A stretch of 64,000 nt of DNA from Aquimarina muelleri DSM 19832 (GTDB taxonomy: Bacteria > Bacteroidota > Bacteroidia > Flavobacteriales > Flavobacteriaceae), in assembly GCF_000430665.1 (NCBI RefSeq), contig NZ_AUML01000023.1, forward strand, positions 1 through 64,000. The letters are read 5' to 3'. Of this stretch, positions 14,183 to 22,845 are shown piece after piece. The notes below the pieces were generated by a model. That model was not told where the DNA came from, did no database searches, and was given only the letters and a program-made list of their open reading frames with translations. The first letter of the stretch is position 1. The number at the start of each line of letters is the position of its first letter. The translations under genes and the position numbers were made by a program.

Positions 14183-14764
14183 TCATGCAAGCTTGGTTAG
14201 CATATCATACACCAGATGGGTAGGGAGCCCCATGACATTAAAATAGCTACCTTCAATATTCGATATTCCTATAAAACCTATCCATTCTTGTATTCCGTAT
14301 GCTCCGGCTTTATCCAAAGGTTTGTAGGTAGTTACATAATATTCTATTTCTTCTGTAGTAAGATCCTTAAAAGTTACTTTGGTACTATCGTGTACAACTT
14401 TTGTTCCTGTAGAGGTTTTAAAACAAACAGAAGTAATGACCTCGTGCGTGTCGCCTGATAAGGAGTGTATCATCTGGATTGCATCTTTTAGATCTTTAGG
14501 TTTGCCCAAAGCTTTGTTGTTATGCCAAACGATGGTATCACTGGTAATTAAAATATCATTCAGTTTTAGATCAGTAAAAGCATTTGCTTTAAGCTGTGCC
14601 AAATAATCCGAAATTTCTTGTGCTTTAAGATGATCCGGATATATTTCTTCGATCTCTTTTAGTTGTATCGTAAAATCTAATCCTAAATCTTTAAAAAACT
14701 GTTGCCGTCTGGGAGAGCCAGATGCCAGAATTATACGGTGATTTTTTAAAATATCTTTTAGCAT
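14183..14764 (-). CDS. maf: Maf-type nucleoside triphosphate pyrophosphatase
   Basis: The 193-residue protein shows the Maf signature ILASGSPRRQQFFKDLG at residues 12-28, then TSDTIVWHNNKALGKP and SLSGDTHEVITSV, the metal- and nucleotide-binding segments. Maf enzymes hydrolyse canonical or modified nucleoside triphosphates (for example dTTP, UTP) to monophosphate and pyrophosphate, cleaning the pool and slowing division. It starts four bases after the UbiA-family gene's stop, so the two form one transcript, as is common in flavobacteria. Confidence 0.93.
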   Translation of the reverse strand: MLKDILKNHRIILASGSPRRQQFFKDLGLDFTIQLKEIEEIYPDHLKAQEISDYLAQLKANAFTDLKLNDILITSDTIVWHNNKALGKPKDLKDAIQMIHSLSGDTHEVITSVCFKTSTGTKVVHDSTKVTFKDLTTEEIEYYVTTYKPLDKAGAYGIQEWIGFIGISNIEGSYFNVMGLPTHLVYDMLTKLA

Positions 14765-14768
14765 ATTT

Positions 14769-15671
14769 TTATAATAGAATAAATTGATAAAATAATAAGG
14801 AGATAGATGCTATTATTAAAATTATCTTTAGAAGTAAAGATAACCGAGTGAGTTGTTTATCCGATTCTGCACTAAAACTTTTAATCATAAAATAAAGTAG
14901 AGGGGCAATGAGTAAAAGTAAAACCATAATGACGGCAGTACTGTTAGAAAAAAGATAGGTATAGATATAATAAATAACCATAGCAATAGGAACAATAGTT
15001 AGTATACCAACAAGTTTTGTTGTTCGTTCTTTTCCTAAAGCCATTGGGATGGTTTTAATTCCTAAACGGTGGTCTCTGTCTATATGCAAACCATCTTTTA
15101 CTATTTCTCTAAGTAAAACAATCATAAATGCAAATACCGAATAATCTAGTATGATAGAAAAGATAACAGTTTGGGATTCTCTGTTTTTTTCGGTTATAGC
15201 AGGAAGAAGATCAAAAATACCTACTACGATCAAACTTAATGCTATCAGTAAAGCAGGGATTACATTTTTAAGAATAATAATTTCTTTTAAATAAGAAGCA
15301 TAGATATAAAAGATACCCGATGTTATAATAAACAAGGCTGCAAAACCAGATTTACCGATAAGATTAGAAAGGTAGAACCCTATTAGAACTCCAATAACAT
15401 TAAAAATTATGAATAATCGATTAGCGGTTTTTTCGGTTATTTTTCCTTGCAACAAACCTTTTGCAGTAGAACCTTCCTGATTATAAATATATATAATTAT
15501 ATTTCCTGCCGCAGCAATACAAACAGTAGCAAGTATTAAAAGAGCAATACCTAAACCATTTAAAGTAATTGCAATATTAAAAGGTTCAAAAAGACCGTAC
15601 TTTATACATAACTGAGCAAAGGCAATTAGTAATAGGTTATCAAATTTTATAAGCTTTAAATAGGATTGCAT
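14769..15671 (-). CDS. UbiA-family prenyltransferase-like membrane protein lacking the first Asp motif
   Basis: The 300-residue protein has about eight or nine membrane helices and clear UbiA-family sequence, such as GKITEKTANRLFIIFNVIG and GIKTIPMALGKERT. In active members the first cytoplasmic loop holds the metal-binding NDxxD..D motif. Here residues 57-69 read GNIIIYIYNQEGS, with all the expected Asp residues replaced. The second loop keeps several Asp (KDGLHIDRD, 193-200). Flavobacterial relatives are usually annotated as geranylgeranylglycerol-phosphate transferases. Activity is therefore doubtful. It heads an operon with maf; a -7 element lies at 15696-15703. Confidence 0.85.
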   Translation of the reverse strand: MQSYLKLIKFDNLLLIAFAQLCIKYGLFEPFNIAITLNGLGIALLILATVCIAAAGNIIIYIYNQEGSTAKGLLQGKITEKTANRLFIIFNVIGVLIGFYLSNLIGKSGFAALFIITSGIFYIYASYLKEIIILKNVIPALLIALSLIVVGIFDLLPAITEKNRESQTVIFSIILDYSVFAFMIVLLREIVKDGLHIDRDHRLGIKTIPMALGKERTTKLVGILTIVPIAMVIYYIYTYLFSNSTAVIMVLLLLIAPLLYFMIKSFSAESDKQLTRLSLLLKIILIIASISLLFYQFILL

Positions 15672-15695
15672 AGAATTGATTAGTTAGTTGGTTCG

Positions 15696-15703
15696 CAAAT
15701 GTA
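15696..15703 (-). promoter_or_regulatory. -7 promoter element of the ubiA-like/maf operon
   Basis: On the minus strand the sequence is TACATTTG, matching the Bacteroidota consensus TAnnTTTG, 24 bases before the ATG. A matching TTG at the right spacing was not certain. Confidence 0.5.
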
Positions 15704-15810
15704 ATAATTAATACTAATTTTTAATCTATTAACATAGATACTTCAAATCCCTATTTTATGCATGATTACTGTTTCTATTAACGTTAATGAGGGGTTAATA
15801 GCTTTAGTTT

Positions 15811-15843
15811 TTGCCGATACTACTAGTGTTTGTTTTAATTTTG
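15811..15843 (+). promoter_or_regulatory. Promoter of the histidine kinase operon
   Basis: TAATTTTG at 15836-15843 fits the Bacteroidota -7 consensus TAnnTTTG, and TTG at 15811-15813 lies 22 bases upstream, within the usual 17-23 spacing of the -33 element. Transcription would start about 55-60 bases before the ATG at 15907. Confidence 0.6.
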
Positions 15844-15906
15844 GAAAGAACACCAAAAATTATATACTAAAGGTTTTATAAATTTTAAAGATAGAAATCT
15901 ATACTT

Positions 15907-17304
15907 ATGATGAAACAAAAAATAAACATACTCATTATTATTTCTATCATCACATTACTAGCGCTTTCTGGGATTCAAGGGTATTTGATTTACAATACAT
16001 ACCAATTAAAAAAAGATGTATTTATAAAAGAAACCAAAAAATCGGTTTCTAGTATAGATAATACCAAAGAAATGGATTCTATATCAGAACTTTGGTATAA
16101 TCAGTTAACAAAAAATCTAGGAGAATATAAAAAGAATAAACTCCTTAAAAAAGAAACGATAGAGTTGTTCAAACCTTTTACAGATTCCTTAAATACTATT
16201 TTTAGAGAGTATTATAATAAAGAGATAGATAAAGCCAATTTAGGATATGCATTAAAATATAAGAAAACGATTAAAAGTATAATCCTATACGATAATGATA
16301 CTTTGGATACTATTTTTTTGAATAAAAACGGAGAAAGTTATTTTTTGTTCGGAGAAAGTTTTCCGGATAAGGAAGGAAATGTGATTAGTAAAGGAAGATG
16401 GTTTACAGAACATGATGTAGAAGATGATAGTAGTGGCAGTATTATAAAAACAGAACTTACTATAGAAATTAAGACCGAGGATGCAATTAGTATTATTGGA
16501 TGGAAGAGAATTGTTTTTGGGCAAATGGCAAGTTTGTTTATGTTCTCCCTCTTACTGTTAGTATTTGTAGTAGGATTACTTTTTTACTCTATAAAAACAG
16601 TGATACAGCAAAAAAAAATAGCCGATGTGCGGGATGATTTTATTAATAACATCACTCATGAGCTTAAAACTCCCTTAGCAACTTTGGGGATTGCTTCTAA
16701 AAGTTTGAGAAATAAAGAAACACAAAACTCCCCTAAGATATTCTCAAATGCGTTGGATATTTTGGATCGACAAAATAATCGATTACAAAAACTAATTGAT
16801 CAGGTAATGAATAATACTCTAGGATCAGAAGAAATTGTTTTAAAGAAAGAAAAGTTTTTGGATACCCAATATTTTAGAGAAATCCTAGAGGATTTTCAGG
16901 TGTCAGTTCACCATAAAGAAGTCGAAGTAAATACTAAAATAGAGGTTAGAAAGGTGTATCTGCAAATAGATAGGTTTTTATTTACTACAGCAATATTCAA
17001 TATTTTAGAAAATGCAGTTAAGTATGGAAAAGAAAAGGTTGCGATAACATTTAGAACAGAACTTAAAAAAGATGGATACGAAATTTCTATTCAGGATAAT
17101 GGCATTGGGATTTCAGAAAAAGAATACGCTAAAATTTTCGAAAAATTTTATAGAGTAGCCACTGGTAATATTCATGATGTAAAAGGATTGGGATTAGGAT
17201 TGTTTTATACCAATCAGATCATTAAAGCACATCACGGAAAAATTAGAATCGAAAGTAAACTCGAAGAAGGAACAAAATTTATAATAACCATACCTGTAAT
17301 TTAA
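15907..17304 (+). CDS. Membrane sensor histidine kinase
   Basis: The 465-residue protein has a transmembrane helix at about 7-29, a periplasmic part of about 175 residues without a known sensor domain, a second helix at about 208-229, then HisKA with His251 (NNITHELKTPLA), and a HATPase with N box NILENAVKYG, G1 box DNGIGISE and G2 box GLGLGLFYTNQI. It autophosphorylates His251 and passes phosphate to the response regulator encoded five bases downstream. The signal is unknown. Confidence 0.95.
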   Translation: MMKQKINILIIISIITLLALSGIQGYLIYNTYQLKKDVFIKETKKSVSSIDNTKEMDSISELWYNQLTKNLGEYKKNKLLKKETIELFKPFTDSLNTIFREYYNKEIDKANLGYALKYKKTIKSIILYDNDTLDTIFLNKNGESYFLFGESFPDKEGNVISKGRWFTEHDVEDDSSGSIIKTELTIEIKTEDAISIIGWKRIVFGQMASLFMFSLLLLVFVVGLLFYSIKTVIQQKKIADVRDDFINNITHELKTPLATLGIASKSLRNKETQNSPKIFSNALDILDRQNNRLQKLIDQVMNNTLGSEEIVLKKEKFLDTQYFREILEDFQVSVHHKEVEVNTKIEVRKVYLQIDRFLFTTAIFNILENAVKYGKEKVAITFRTELKKDGYEISIQDNGIGISEKEYAKIFEKFYRVATGNIHDVKGLGLGLFYTNQIIKAHHGKIRIESKLEEGTKFIITIPVI

Positions 17305-17309
17305 TACGG

Positions 17310-17990
17310 ATGAAACATATACTACTAGCAGAAGATGATTTTGATTTTGGAAGCATATTAAAACAATATCTGGAAATTCATAACTACACCGTAACCTGGG
17401 CAAAAGATGGTAAAGAAGCTTTAGAAATATTTACTAACGAGCAGTTCGATATCTGTGTGTTAGATGTTATGATGCCAAAAATGGATGGTTTTACATTAGC
17501 CGAAAAAATAATAGACCTGGATCCCGAAGTTCCTTTTATATTTCTTACTGCCAAAAAGATGAAAGAAGACAAGATAAGAGGACTAAAATTAGGAGCAGAT
17601 GATTATATATCCAAACCTTTTGAAGCAGATATATTGGTATTAAAATTAGAGAACATTTTAAAACGAAGTAGAAAAGTAATTCTTCCTAAAGAAGAAGTTA
17701 TTAGCATAGGAAACTATGAATTTGATATGATAAACCATAAACTAAAAATAGAAGGAGAGTCGCAACGATTAACAGAAAAGGAAACCATATTAATACAATA
17801 CTTGTGGACACATAAAAATAGAATGATTAAAAGAGAAGATCTACTTACAGAAGTGTGGGGTAGTGATGATTTTTTCTCAGGTAGGAGTATGGATGTATTT
17901 ATAAGTCGATTACGTAAATATTTTAAACAAGACACCAATATAACTATAGAAAGTGTGAGAGGAGTAGGGCTCACTTTTACTATACAATAA
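17310..17990 (+). CDS. OmpR/PhoB-type response regulator
   Basis: Receiver domain residues 1-115 with Asp52 (ICVLDVMMPKMDG), Thr80 (FIFLTAKK) and Lys102 (DDYISKPF); acidic pair DD at 9-10. The C-terminal half is a winged-helix DNA-binding domain (LTEKETILIQYLWTHKN, MDVFISRLRKYF, ESVRGVGLTF). It is the cognate partner of the kinase upstream and should act as a transcription factor. Length (226) is normal. The operon continues into a small secreted protein 46 bases on. Confidence 0.95.
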   Translation: MKHILLAEDDFDFGSILKQYLEIHNYTVTWAKDGKEALEIFTNEQFDICVLDVMMPKMDGFTLAEKIIDLDPEVPFIFLTAKKMKEDKIRGLKLGADDYISKPFEADILVLKLENILKRSRKVILPKEEVISIGNYEFDMINHKLKIEGESQRLTEKETILIQYLWTHKNRMIKREDLLTEVWGSDDFFSGRSMDVFISRLRKYFKQDTNITIESVRGVGLTFTIQ

Positions 17991-18036
17991 ACGCATATCA
18001 ATCATCAATCAATCATTAATCAAAAAACGAACAATT

Positions 18037-18474
18037 ATGAAAACCTTAATTAGCATTTTAGTATACCTTATTCTAGGTTTATTAACTACAAAAGCCCAAA
18101 CAATAACCACCAATTCATCATCGGTAACTGTAACTATTACAGACGATGATGAAGATAAAAGCTACTCCCGATCTTTTGTAGTGATAGATACCGAAAGAAA
18201 TTATAGAGTAAAGGTTAGGTTTATGGAATCGATGAAAGAAAAAGTGAAATTATACTTAATCGATCAGTTTGGAAAAGAAAATATAATAATAAGTAGTGAT
18301 ACATATTTATGGAAACAAGAGGTCGATAATGATGAAGTCTATACAGTACAACTTAAAGAAAATAGATTACGAATTAATGTAGATAAAGAACTTGCATCAC
18401 AAAAACTTATAAAAAAAATAAAAAAAGTAGGTGAAGAGTTAAAAATGATTACCTCAAAAGAAGAAAAAATATAA
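18037..18474 (+). CDS. Small secreted protein in the two-component operon
   Basis: The 145-residue product has a signal peptide (MKTLISILVYLILGLLTTKAQ, cleavage near residue 21), then a Ser/Thr-rich stretch (TTNSSSVTVTITDDDEDKSYS) and a basic, charged C-terminal half. No family recognised. It follows the response regulator by 46 bases on the same strand. Its place suggests it is either sensed by the kinase or is its main target, perhaps as an envelope-stress component; this is inference. Confidence 0.7.
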   Translation: MKTLISILVYLILGLLTTKAQTITTNSSSVTVTITDDDEDKSYSRSFVVIDTERNYRVKVRFMESMKEKVKLYLIDQFGKENIIISSDTYLWKQEVDNDEVYTVQLKENRLRINVDKELASQKLIKKIKKVGEELKMITSKEEKI

Positions 18475-18567
18475 ATCAAAAATAGAACAATAAGCTTAAT
18501 GTATTTATATAATCCATTCTTATCTCTTTATGTAGGATTATAAGAGCTATATTTAGAATTTTAAATA

Positions 18568-18610
18568 TTTAATCCACATTGTGGAGTTTAATTCTTCGAG
18601 GTTATTGATT
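18568..18610 (+). repeat. Dispersed structured repeat, short copy R1
   Basis: TTTAATCCACATTGTGGAGT at 18568 and the end CGAGGTTATTGATT are the two ends of the longer repeat seen at 23611; the middle is missing. The first part holds the inverted repeat TCCAC-ATT-GTGGA. Its end runs to within a few bases of the start codon of the glycosidase gene, which is why a GTG start inside the repeat (18581) is rejected. Confidence 0.8.
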
Positions 18611-18613
18611 TAT

Positions 18614-19714
18614 ATGTGCAAATCGCAATTCATACAAGATTATTTATTTGTTAACGGGTTAAATATAGCTTGGATATATTACGGAAAAGACATTGGCGTA
18701 GATCCTTTTTCTGCAAATAAAGAATATCGCCCAGATCTGGATAAATTTAGCGAAGCAATGGATTTTGCAAATAGCCAAGGAGCAAATGTTATACGGTGGT
18801 GGTATCATACCAATGGTTCTACCAATCCGATTTTTGATAGTGACCAAAAAACAAAACCAAATCCATTATTTTTTCATGAAGACGTTAAGGCTATATTAGA
18901 TCTGGCACAAAGTAAAAATCTTAAAGTACAAATTTGCTTATGGTCTTTTGATATGCTAAAAGATCAATGGGGAGTGGATACCGAAACAAATAAAAAACTA
19001 CTTACGCAGCAGGAGTTTACCGAGGCTTATATTTATAATGCACTAGTACCTTTGGTTTCTTTTATAGGAGAACACTCAGCTCTTTTTGCATGGGAGATTT
19101 TTAATGAACCAGAAGGAATGACAAATACCTATGCAAAACATTGGGGCGGATTTAAAGAAAGGGTAGAGATGACCGATATACAGCGATTTATTAATAAAAT
19201 TGCAGGAGCGATTCGAAGAGTGCAACCTTATGTTAAAATAACGAATGGAGCTTTGGGGTTTTTAACAAATGTAGAGGACCCATCAAATGGGTTTAAGAAT
19301 TTTTATACCGATGCAAACCTTATAGAACAAGGAGGAGATAAAGATGGATATCTAGATTTTTATAATATACACTATTATGATTGGGCTCGCCATAAAGGCT
19401 CTCCATTTCATAATAGCTATGATTCATCTAAAATAGATAAAAAAGCAATTATAGGAGAATATTATCCAGAGGACTTAATTTTTGATGAAAAAAGTAAAGA
19501 TATGGATCATACTTTACTACCAATAATTGCAGAAAACCTTGGGGTAAGTCTGGTACAACACCAATGGGCAGGCTCTTTAGTTTGGTCGTGGACCGACAGA
19601 AAAACAGCAGAAGAAAGAATTAGAATGGGTACTGTAATAAAAAATATAAAAGAACTTATAGATCAAGACAGTATTGCTACTACAGATAAAAAAGACAAAG
19701 ATTCGGTATCTTGA
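18614..19714 (+). CDS. GH5-like cellulase-family glycoside hydrolase
   Basis: With ATG at 18614 the product has 366 residues. It is a (beta/alpha)8-type glycosidase: GANVIRWWYHTNG is an early strand, FAWEIFNEPEG carries the acid/base Glu, YNIHYYDWARH a later strand, and KAIIGEYYPED the nucleophile Glu. These fit the GH5/clan A pattern (mannanase- or cellulase-like). No secretion signal is visible, which is unusual for this family and suggests a cytoplasmic or misread start; the upstream GTG at 18581 would only add repeat-derived residues. The substrate is unknown. Confidence 0.8.
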   Translation: MCKSQFIQDYLFVNGLNIAWIYYGKDIGVDPFSANKEYRPDLDKFSEAMDFANSQGANVIRWWYHTNGSTNPIFDSDQKTKPNPLFFHEDVKAILDLAQSKNLKVQICLWSFDMLKDQWGVDTETNKKLLTQQEFTEAYIYNALVPLVSFIGEHSALFAWEIFNEPEGMTNTYAKHWGGFKERVEMTDIQRFINKIAGAIRRVQPYVKITNGALGFLTNVEDPSNGFKNFYTDANLIEQGGDKDGYLDFYNIHYYDWARHKGSPFHNSYDSSKIDKKAIIGEYYPEDLIFDEKSKDMDHTLLPIIAENLGVSLVQHQWAGSLVWSWTDRKTAEERIRMGTVIKNIKELIDQDSIATTDKKDKDSVS

Positions 19715-19718
19715 TTTT

Positions 19719-20192
19719 TTATCGATGATGATAGGGTTCGTTTTTTAAAATGGTAAATCCACGATATAGTTGTTCTACAAAAAATAAACGAATCATCTGG
19801 TGCGAAAATGTCATTTTAGATAACGATAATTTGCCATTTGCCCGATCATAAACTTCTGGACTAAAACCATAAGGGCCACCTATAACAAAAATCAATTGTT
19901 TAGCTCCGCTATTCATATGTTTTTGTAATACTTCAGAAAAAGCAACAGAATCATATTGTTTTCCTTTTTCATCCAATAGCAACAAAATATCAGAGGTATC
20001 GACCTGATTTAAAATTAACTTACCTTCTTTTTCTTTTTGTTGCGATTCACTAAGGTTTTTAACATTCTTAAGATCAGGAATTATTTCAAAATTAAATTTA
20101 ATATAAAACTTTAATCTATTTATGTAATTATCAATAAGACTATTAAGTTGCTTATCATCTGTTTTTCCTATAGCAATCAGTTTAATATTCAT
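19719..20192 (-). CDS. rlmH: 23S rRNA (pseudouridine-1915-N3)-methyltransferase RlmH
   Basis: The 157-residue SPOUT methyltransferase has the knot region FVIGGPYGFSPEVYDRAN and the C-terminal SKMTFSHQMIRLFFVEQLYR with the closing YHHR typical of RlmH. It methylates pseudouridine 1915 of helix 69 in 23S rRNA of assembled ribosomes, using S-adenosylmethionine. Length and both ends are normal. It converges on the glycosidase gene with only four bases between the stops. Confidence 0.97.
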   Translation of the reverse strand: MNIKLIAIGKTDDKQLNSLIDNYINRLKFYIKFNFEIIPDLKNVKNLSESQQKEKEGKLILNQVDTSDILLLLDEKGKQYDSVAFSEVLQKHMNSGAKQLIFVIGGPYGFSPEVYDRANGKLSLSKMTFSHQMIRLFFVEQLYRGFTILKNEPYHHR

Positions 20193-20318
20193 TATTCAGT
20201 ATAGTTAAAGACCAATTATATGATTTTTAAAAAGAATATAAAGTAAATAAAATACCTTATGGATTGTACTTCGTACTTCCGACTTCTTTTTTTACATTAG
20301 CAAAAATAACCATTCGAT

Positions 20319-21176
20319 ATGATTAGTAAAACCCAATTCGATAAAGAAATTGATTTGATAATAGCCAATGCAATACGCGAAGATGTTGGAGATGGCGATC
20401 ATAGCTCATTAGCTTGTATTCCAGAATCAGCAACCGGAAAAGCAAAACTTTTGGTTAAGGATACAGGAATTCTTGCAGGAGTAGATTTTGCAATACAAGT
20501 ATTTACATATGTAGATCCCAATTTAGAAGTTGAAATACTATTAAAAGATGGAACCTCTGTTACACATGGTGATATTGCTTTTTATGTTTCAGGAAGTTCT
20601 CAATCTATTCTTAAAGCAGAGCGATTGGTACTTAATGCCATGCAGCGTATGAGTGCGATTGCTACCAAAACAAAACATTTTGTTACGCTTTTAGAAGGAA
20701 CAAAAACCAAAATACTAGACACTCGTAAAACTACCCCAGGAATACGCGCACTAGAAAAATGGGCAGTAAAAATAGGAGGAGGAGAAAACCATAGATTTGC
20801 ATTGTATGATATGGTAATGCTAAAAGATAACCACATTGATTTTGCTGGCGGAATTACAAAAGCTATTGAGAAAACAAAACAATATTTATCCGATCATAAT
20901 TTAGATCTAAAAATTATTGTGGAAGCTCGTGATCTTAATGAAATTAAAGAAATACTTAAAACCTCTGGGGTTTATCGTATATTAATTGATAATTTTAATT
21001 ATGAAGATACCAAAAAGGCTGTAAAATTAATAGGAAACACATGCCTTACCGAGTCTAGCGGAGGTATTAATGAAGAAACGGTACGCAAATATGCAGAGTG
21101 TGGCGTAGATTATATTAGTAGTGGAGCCTTAACACATTCTGTTTATAATTTAGATTTGAGCTTGAAAGCAGTATAA
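20319..21176 (+). CDS. nadC: Nicotinate-nucleotide diphosphorylase (carboxylating)
   Basis: This 285-residue enzyme makes nicotinate mononucleotide from quinolinate and PRPP in de novo NAD synthesis. The signatures are visible: AIREDVGDGDHSS near the N-terminus, LNAMQRMSAIATKT, then DTRKTTPGIRALEKWAVKIGGGENHR and the C-terminal ESSGGINEETVRKYAECGVDYIS. It is cytoplasmic. It is followed after three bases by the YihY-family gene. Start and length are typical. Confidence 0.97.
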   Translation: MISKTQFDKEIDLIIANAIREDVGDGDHSSLACIPESATGKAKLLVKDTGILAGVDFAIQVFTYVDPNLEVEILLKDGTSVTHGDIAFYVSGSSQSILKAERLVLNAMQRMSAIATKTKHFVTLLEGTKTKILDTRKTTPGIRALEKWAVKIGGGENHRFALYDMVMLKDNHIDFAGGITKAIEKTKQYLSDHNLDLKIIVEARDLNEIKEILKTSGVYRILIDNFNYEDTKKAVKLIGNTCLTESSGGINEETVRKYAECGVDYISSGALTHSVYNLDLSLKAV

Positions 21177-21179
21177 TGT

Positions 21180-22103
21180 ATGTCGAAACCAATAGAAGAT
21201 AAGTTAAATAAAATCCCAGGAATCAATGTTTTGTTACTAATAGGTAAGAAACTTATTCTTCCAGGATTTGAAGGACTATCGATATATGACCTCGTTGAAA
21301 TTTATGTAATAGGTATAATAAAAGGAACTTTTTCTGCCAGAGCAAGTGCCATATCTTGGAGCTTTTTCCTTTCTTTATTTCCCTTTTTGTTATTTCTTTT
21401 AAATTTAATTCCCTACGTACCAATAGATGGGTTTGAAGAGAATTTTTTCGAGTTTATAAATGGAGCATTACCAGCACAATCTTCCAATTTTTTTTCAGAA
21501 ATATTTAAGGATATAGCATCTAACCCAAGAGGAGGTCTGCTGTCTACTGTTTTTGTGCTATCTATTCTTTTTATGACTAATGGGGTTAATGCTGTTTTTT
21601 CTGGCTTTGAATACTCTTACCATGTTACACTTAATAGACATTTTGTAAGACAGTATCTAGTAGCATTAGGGGTATCTATAATAGTGGCATCTTTATTGTT
21701 AATTACAGTTATAGGTACTCTATATTTTTCATATCTGGTTGATGATTTAAATAAAATTGGTGTTGTAGACGATACTGTTTTTTGGTTAACGTTTGGTAAA
21801 TATGCATTATTTGTTTTTATGATATTTGTAATTATTGCCACTTTATTTTATTTTGGAACTTCAGAAGGAAAACAAAATACATTTTTTTCGCCAGGTGCGT
21901 TTATGACGACCTTATTAATTATAATAACAACATACCTATTTGGGATTTATATAGATAATTTTTCAAACTATAATCAATTATATGGATCTATAGGGGCAAT
22001 GTTGATATTAATGATATATATATGGCTTAATGCTAATTTAGTATTGCTTGGTTTTGAACTTAACGCATCCTTAAATCAATTGAGGAAAAATTTTAGAACT
22101 TAA
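21180..22103 (+). CDS. YihY/BrkB-family inner-membrane protein
   Basis: The 307-residue protein has six predicted membrane helices and the family blocks SARASAISWSFFLSLFPFLL and FLFGIYIDNFSNYNQLYGSIGAMLILMIYIWLNA (seen at about 72-90 and 255-290). YihY/BrkB proteins were once misnamed RNase BN; a transport or lipid-related role is suspected but unproved. It is three bases after nadC, so the two are cotranscribed. The C-terminal tail is short. Confidence 0.88.
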   Translation: MSKPIEDKLNKIPGINVLLLIGKKLILPGFEGLSIYDLVEIYVIGIIKGTFSARASAISWSFFLSLFPFLLFLLNLIPYVPIDGFEENFFEFINGALPAQSSNFFSEIFKDIASNPRGGLLSTVFVLSILFMTNGVNAVFSGFEYSYHVTLNRHFVRQYLVALGVSIIVASLLLITVIGTLYFSYLVDDLNKIGVVDDTVFWLTFGKYALFVFMIFVIIATLFYFGTSEGKQNTFFSPGAFMTTLLIIITTYLFGIYIDNFSNYNQLYGSIGAMLILMIYIWLNANLVLLGFELNASLNQLRKNFRT

Positions 22104-22131
22104 TTTATGAACCCTAAAACAATTTAAAAAC

Positions 22132-22689
22132 ATGAAGAAAATCAGTATATTACTTATTGTCCTAATTACAATGTTATCTGCACAAGCTCAAACAAAAGTA
22201 GGGGATGCAATTTTGCCTAATACCATAAAATTTAATGGAGAAAACCTAACTATTAATGGAGCAGGGCTTAGAGAAAAATTATTTTTTGATATTTATGCAG
22301 GGGCGTTGTACCTTAAACAAAAAAGTAATAAAGCTTCGGTAGCAGGCTTAGACGAAACAATGGCAGTAAGAGTACATGTCTTATCAGGAATGATGTCTAG
22401 AAAAAAAATGGAAGCTGCTCTTAGAAACGGATTTGTGAAATCTACAAATAATAAAACAGCACCATTGCAAGACCGTATAGAAAAATTTATAGGATTTGTT
22501 TCTGAAGAAATAGAATCAGGACAGATATTCGATATGGTATATGAAAAAGGAAAAGGAAATGTGTTATATAAAAATGGAGTAGAAAAAGGATTTGTTGAAG
22601 GTTTAGATTTCAAAAAAGCTTTATTTAATATATGGCTAGGCAATGACCCTGTAGATAAAGGACTAAAAAATGAAATGCTAGGAAACTAG
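22132..22689 (+). CDS. Chalcone-isomerase-like periplasmic protein, first paralogue
   Basis: The 185-residue protein has a signal peptide (MKKISILLIVLITMLSAQAQ) and the fold family's landmarks: NGAGLREKLFFDIYAGALYL and ALFNIWLGNDPVDKGLKNEMLG. Bacterial members of the chalcone-isomerase-like (CHI-like) family are not isomerases with proven substrate; fatty-acid binding is suspected. It is 28 bases after the YihY gene. A close paralogue follows 156 bases on. Confidence 0.85.
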   Translation: MKKISILLIVLITMLSAQAQTKVGDAILPNTIKFNGENLTINGAGLREKLFFDIYAGALYLKQKSNKASVAGLDETMAVRVHVLSGMMSRKKMEAALRNGFVKSTNNKTAPLQDRIEKFIGFVSEEIESGQIFDMVYEKGKGNVLYKNGVEKGFVEGLDFKKALFNIWLGNDPVDKGLKNEMLGN

Positions 22690-22746
22690 AAGTCAATGAA
22701 ATAAAATCGTATTTTTGTTAAAACAAATATGTAAAAACCAATATTT

Positions 22747-22779
22747 GTTGTGCGTGCATAGTATTTTTTTATATATTTG
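22747..22779 (+). promoter_or_regulatory. Promoter of the second chalcone-isomerase-like gene
   Basis: GTTG at 22747-22750 and TATATTTG at 22772-22779 are separated by 21 bases, fitting the Bacteroidota -33/-7 pattern (TTG, then TAnnTTTG). The second paralogue therefore has its own transcript. Confidence 0.7.
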
Positions 22780-22845
22780 CCCCGTCTTAAAAAGATGTAA
22801 ATAAGAAAATTAAGTATTAACCACCCCAAACAACTTTATGATATA

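Noticed and set aside
18581..18613. GTG start of the glycosidase gene
   Set aside because: The extra codons come from repeat R1; ATG at 18614 directly follows it.
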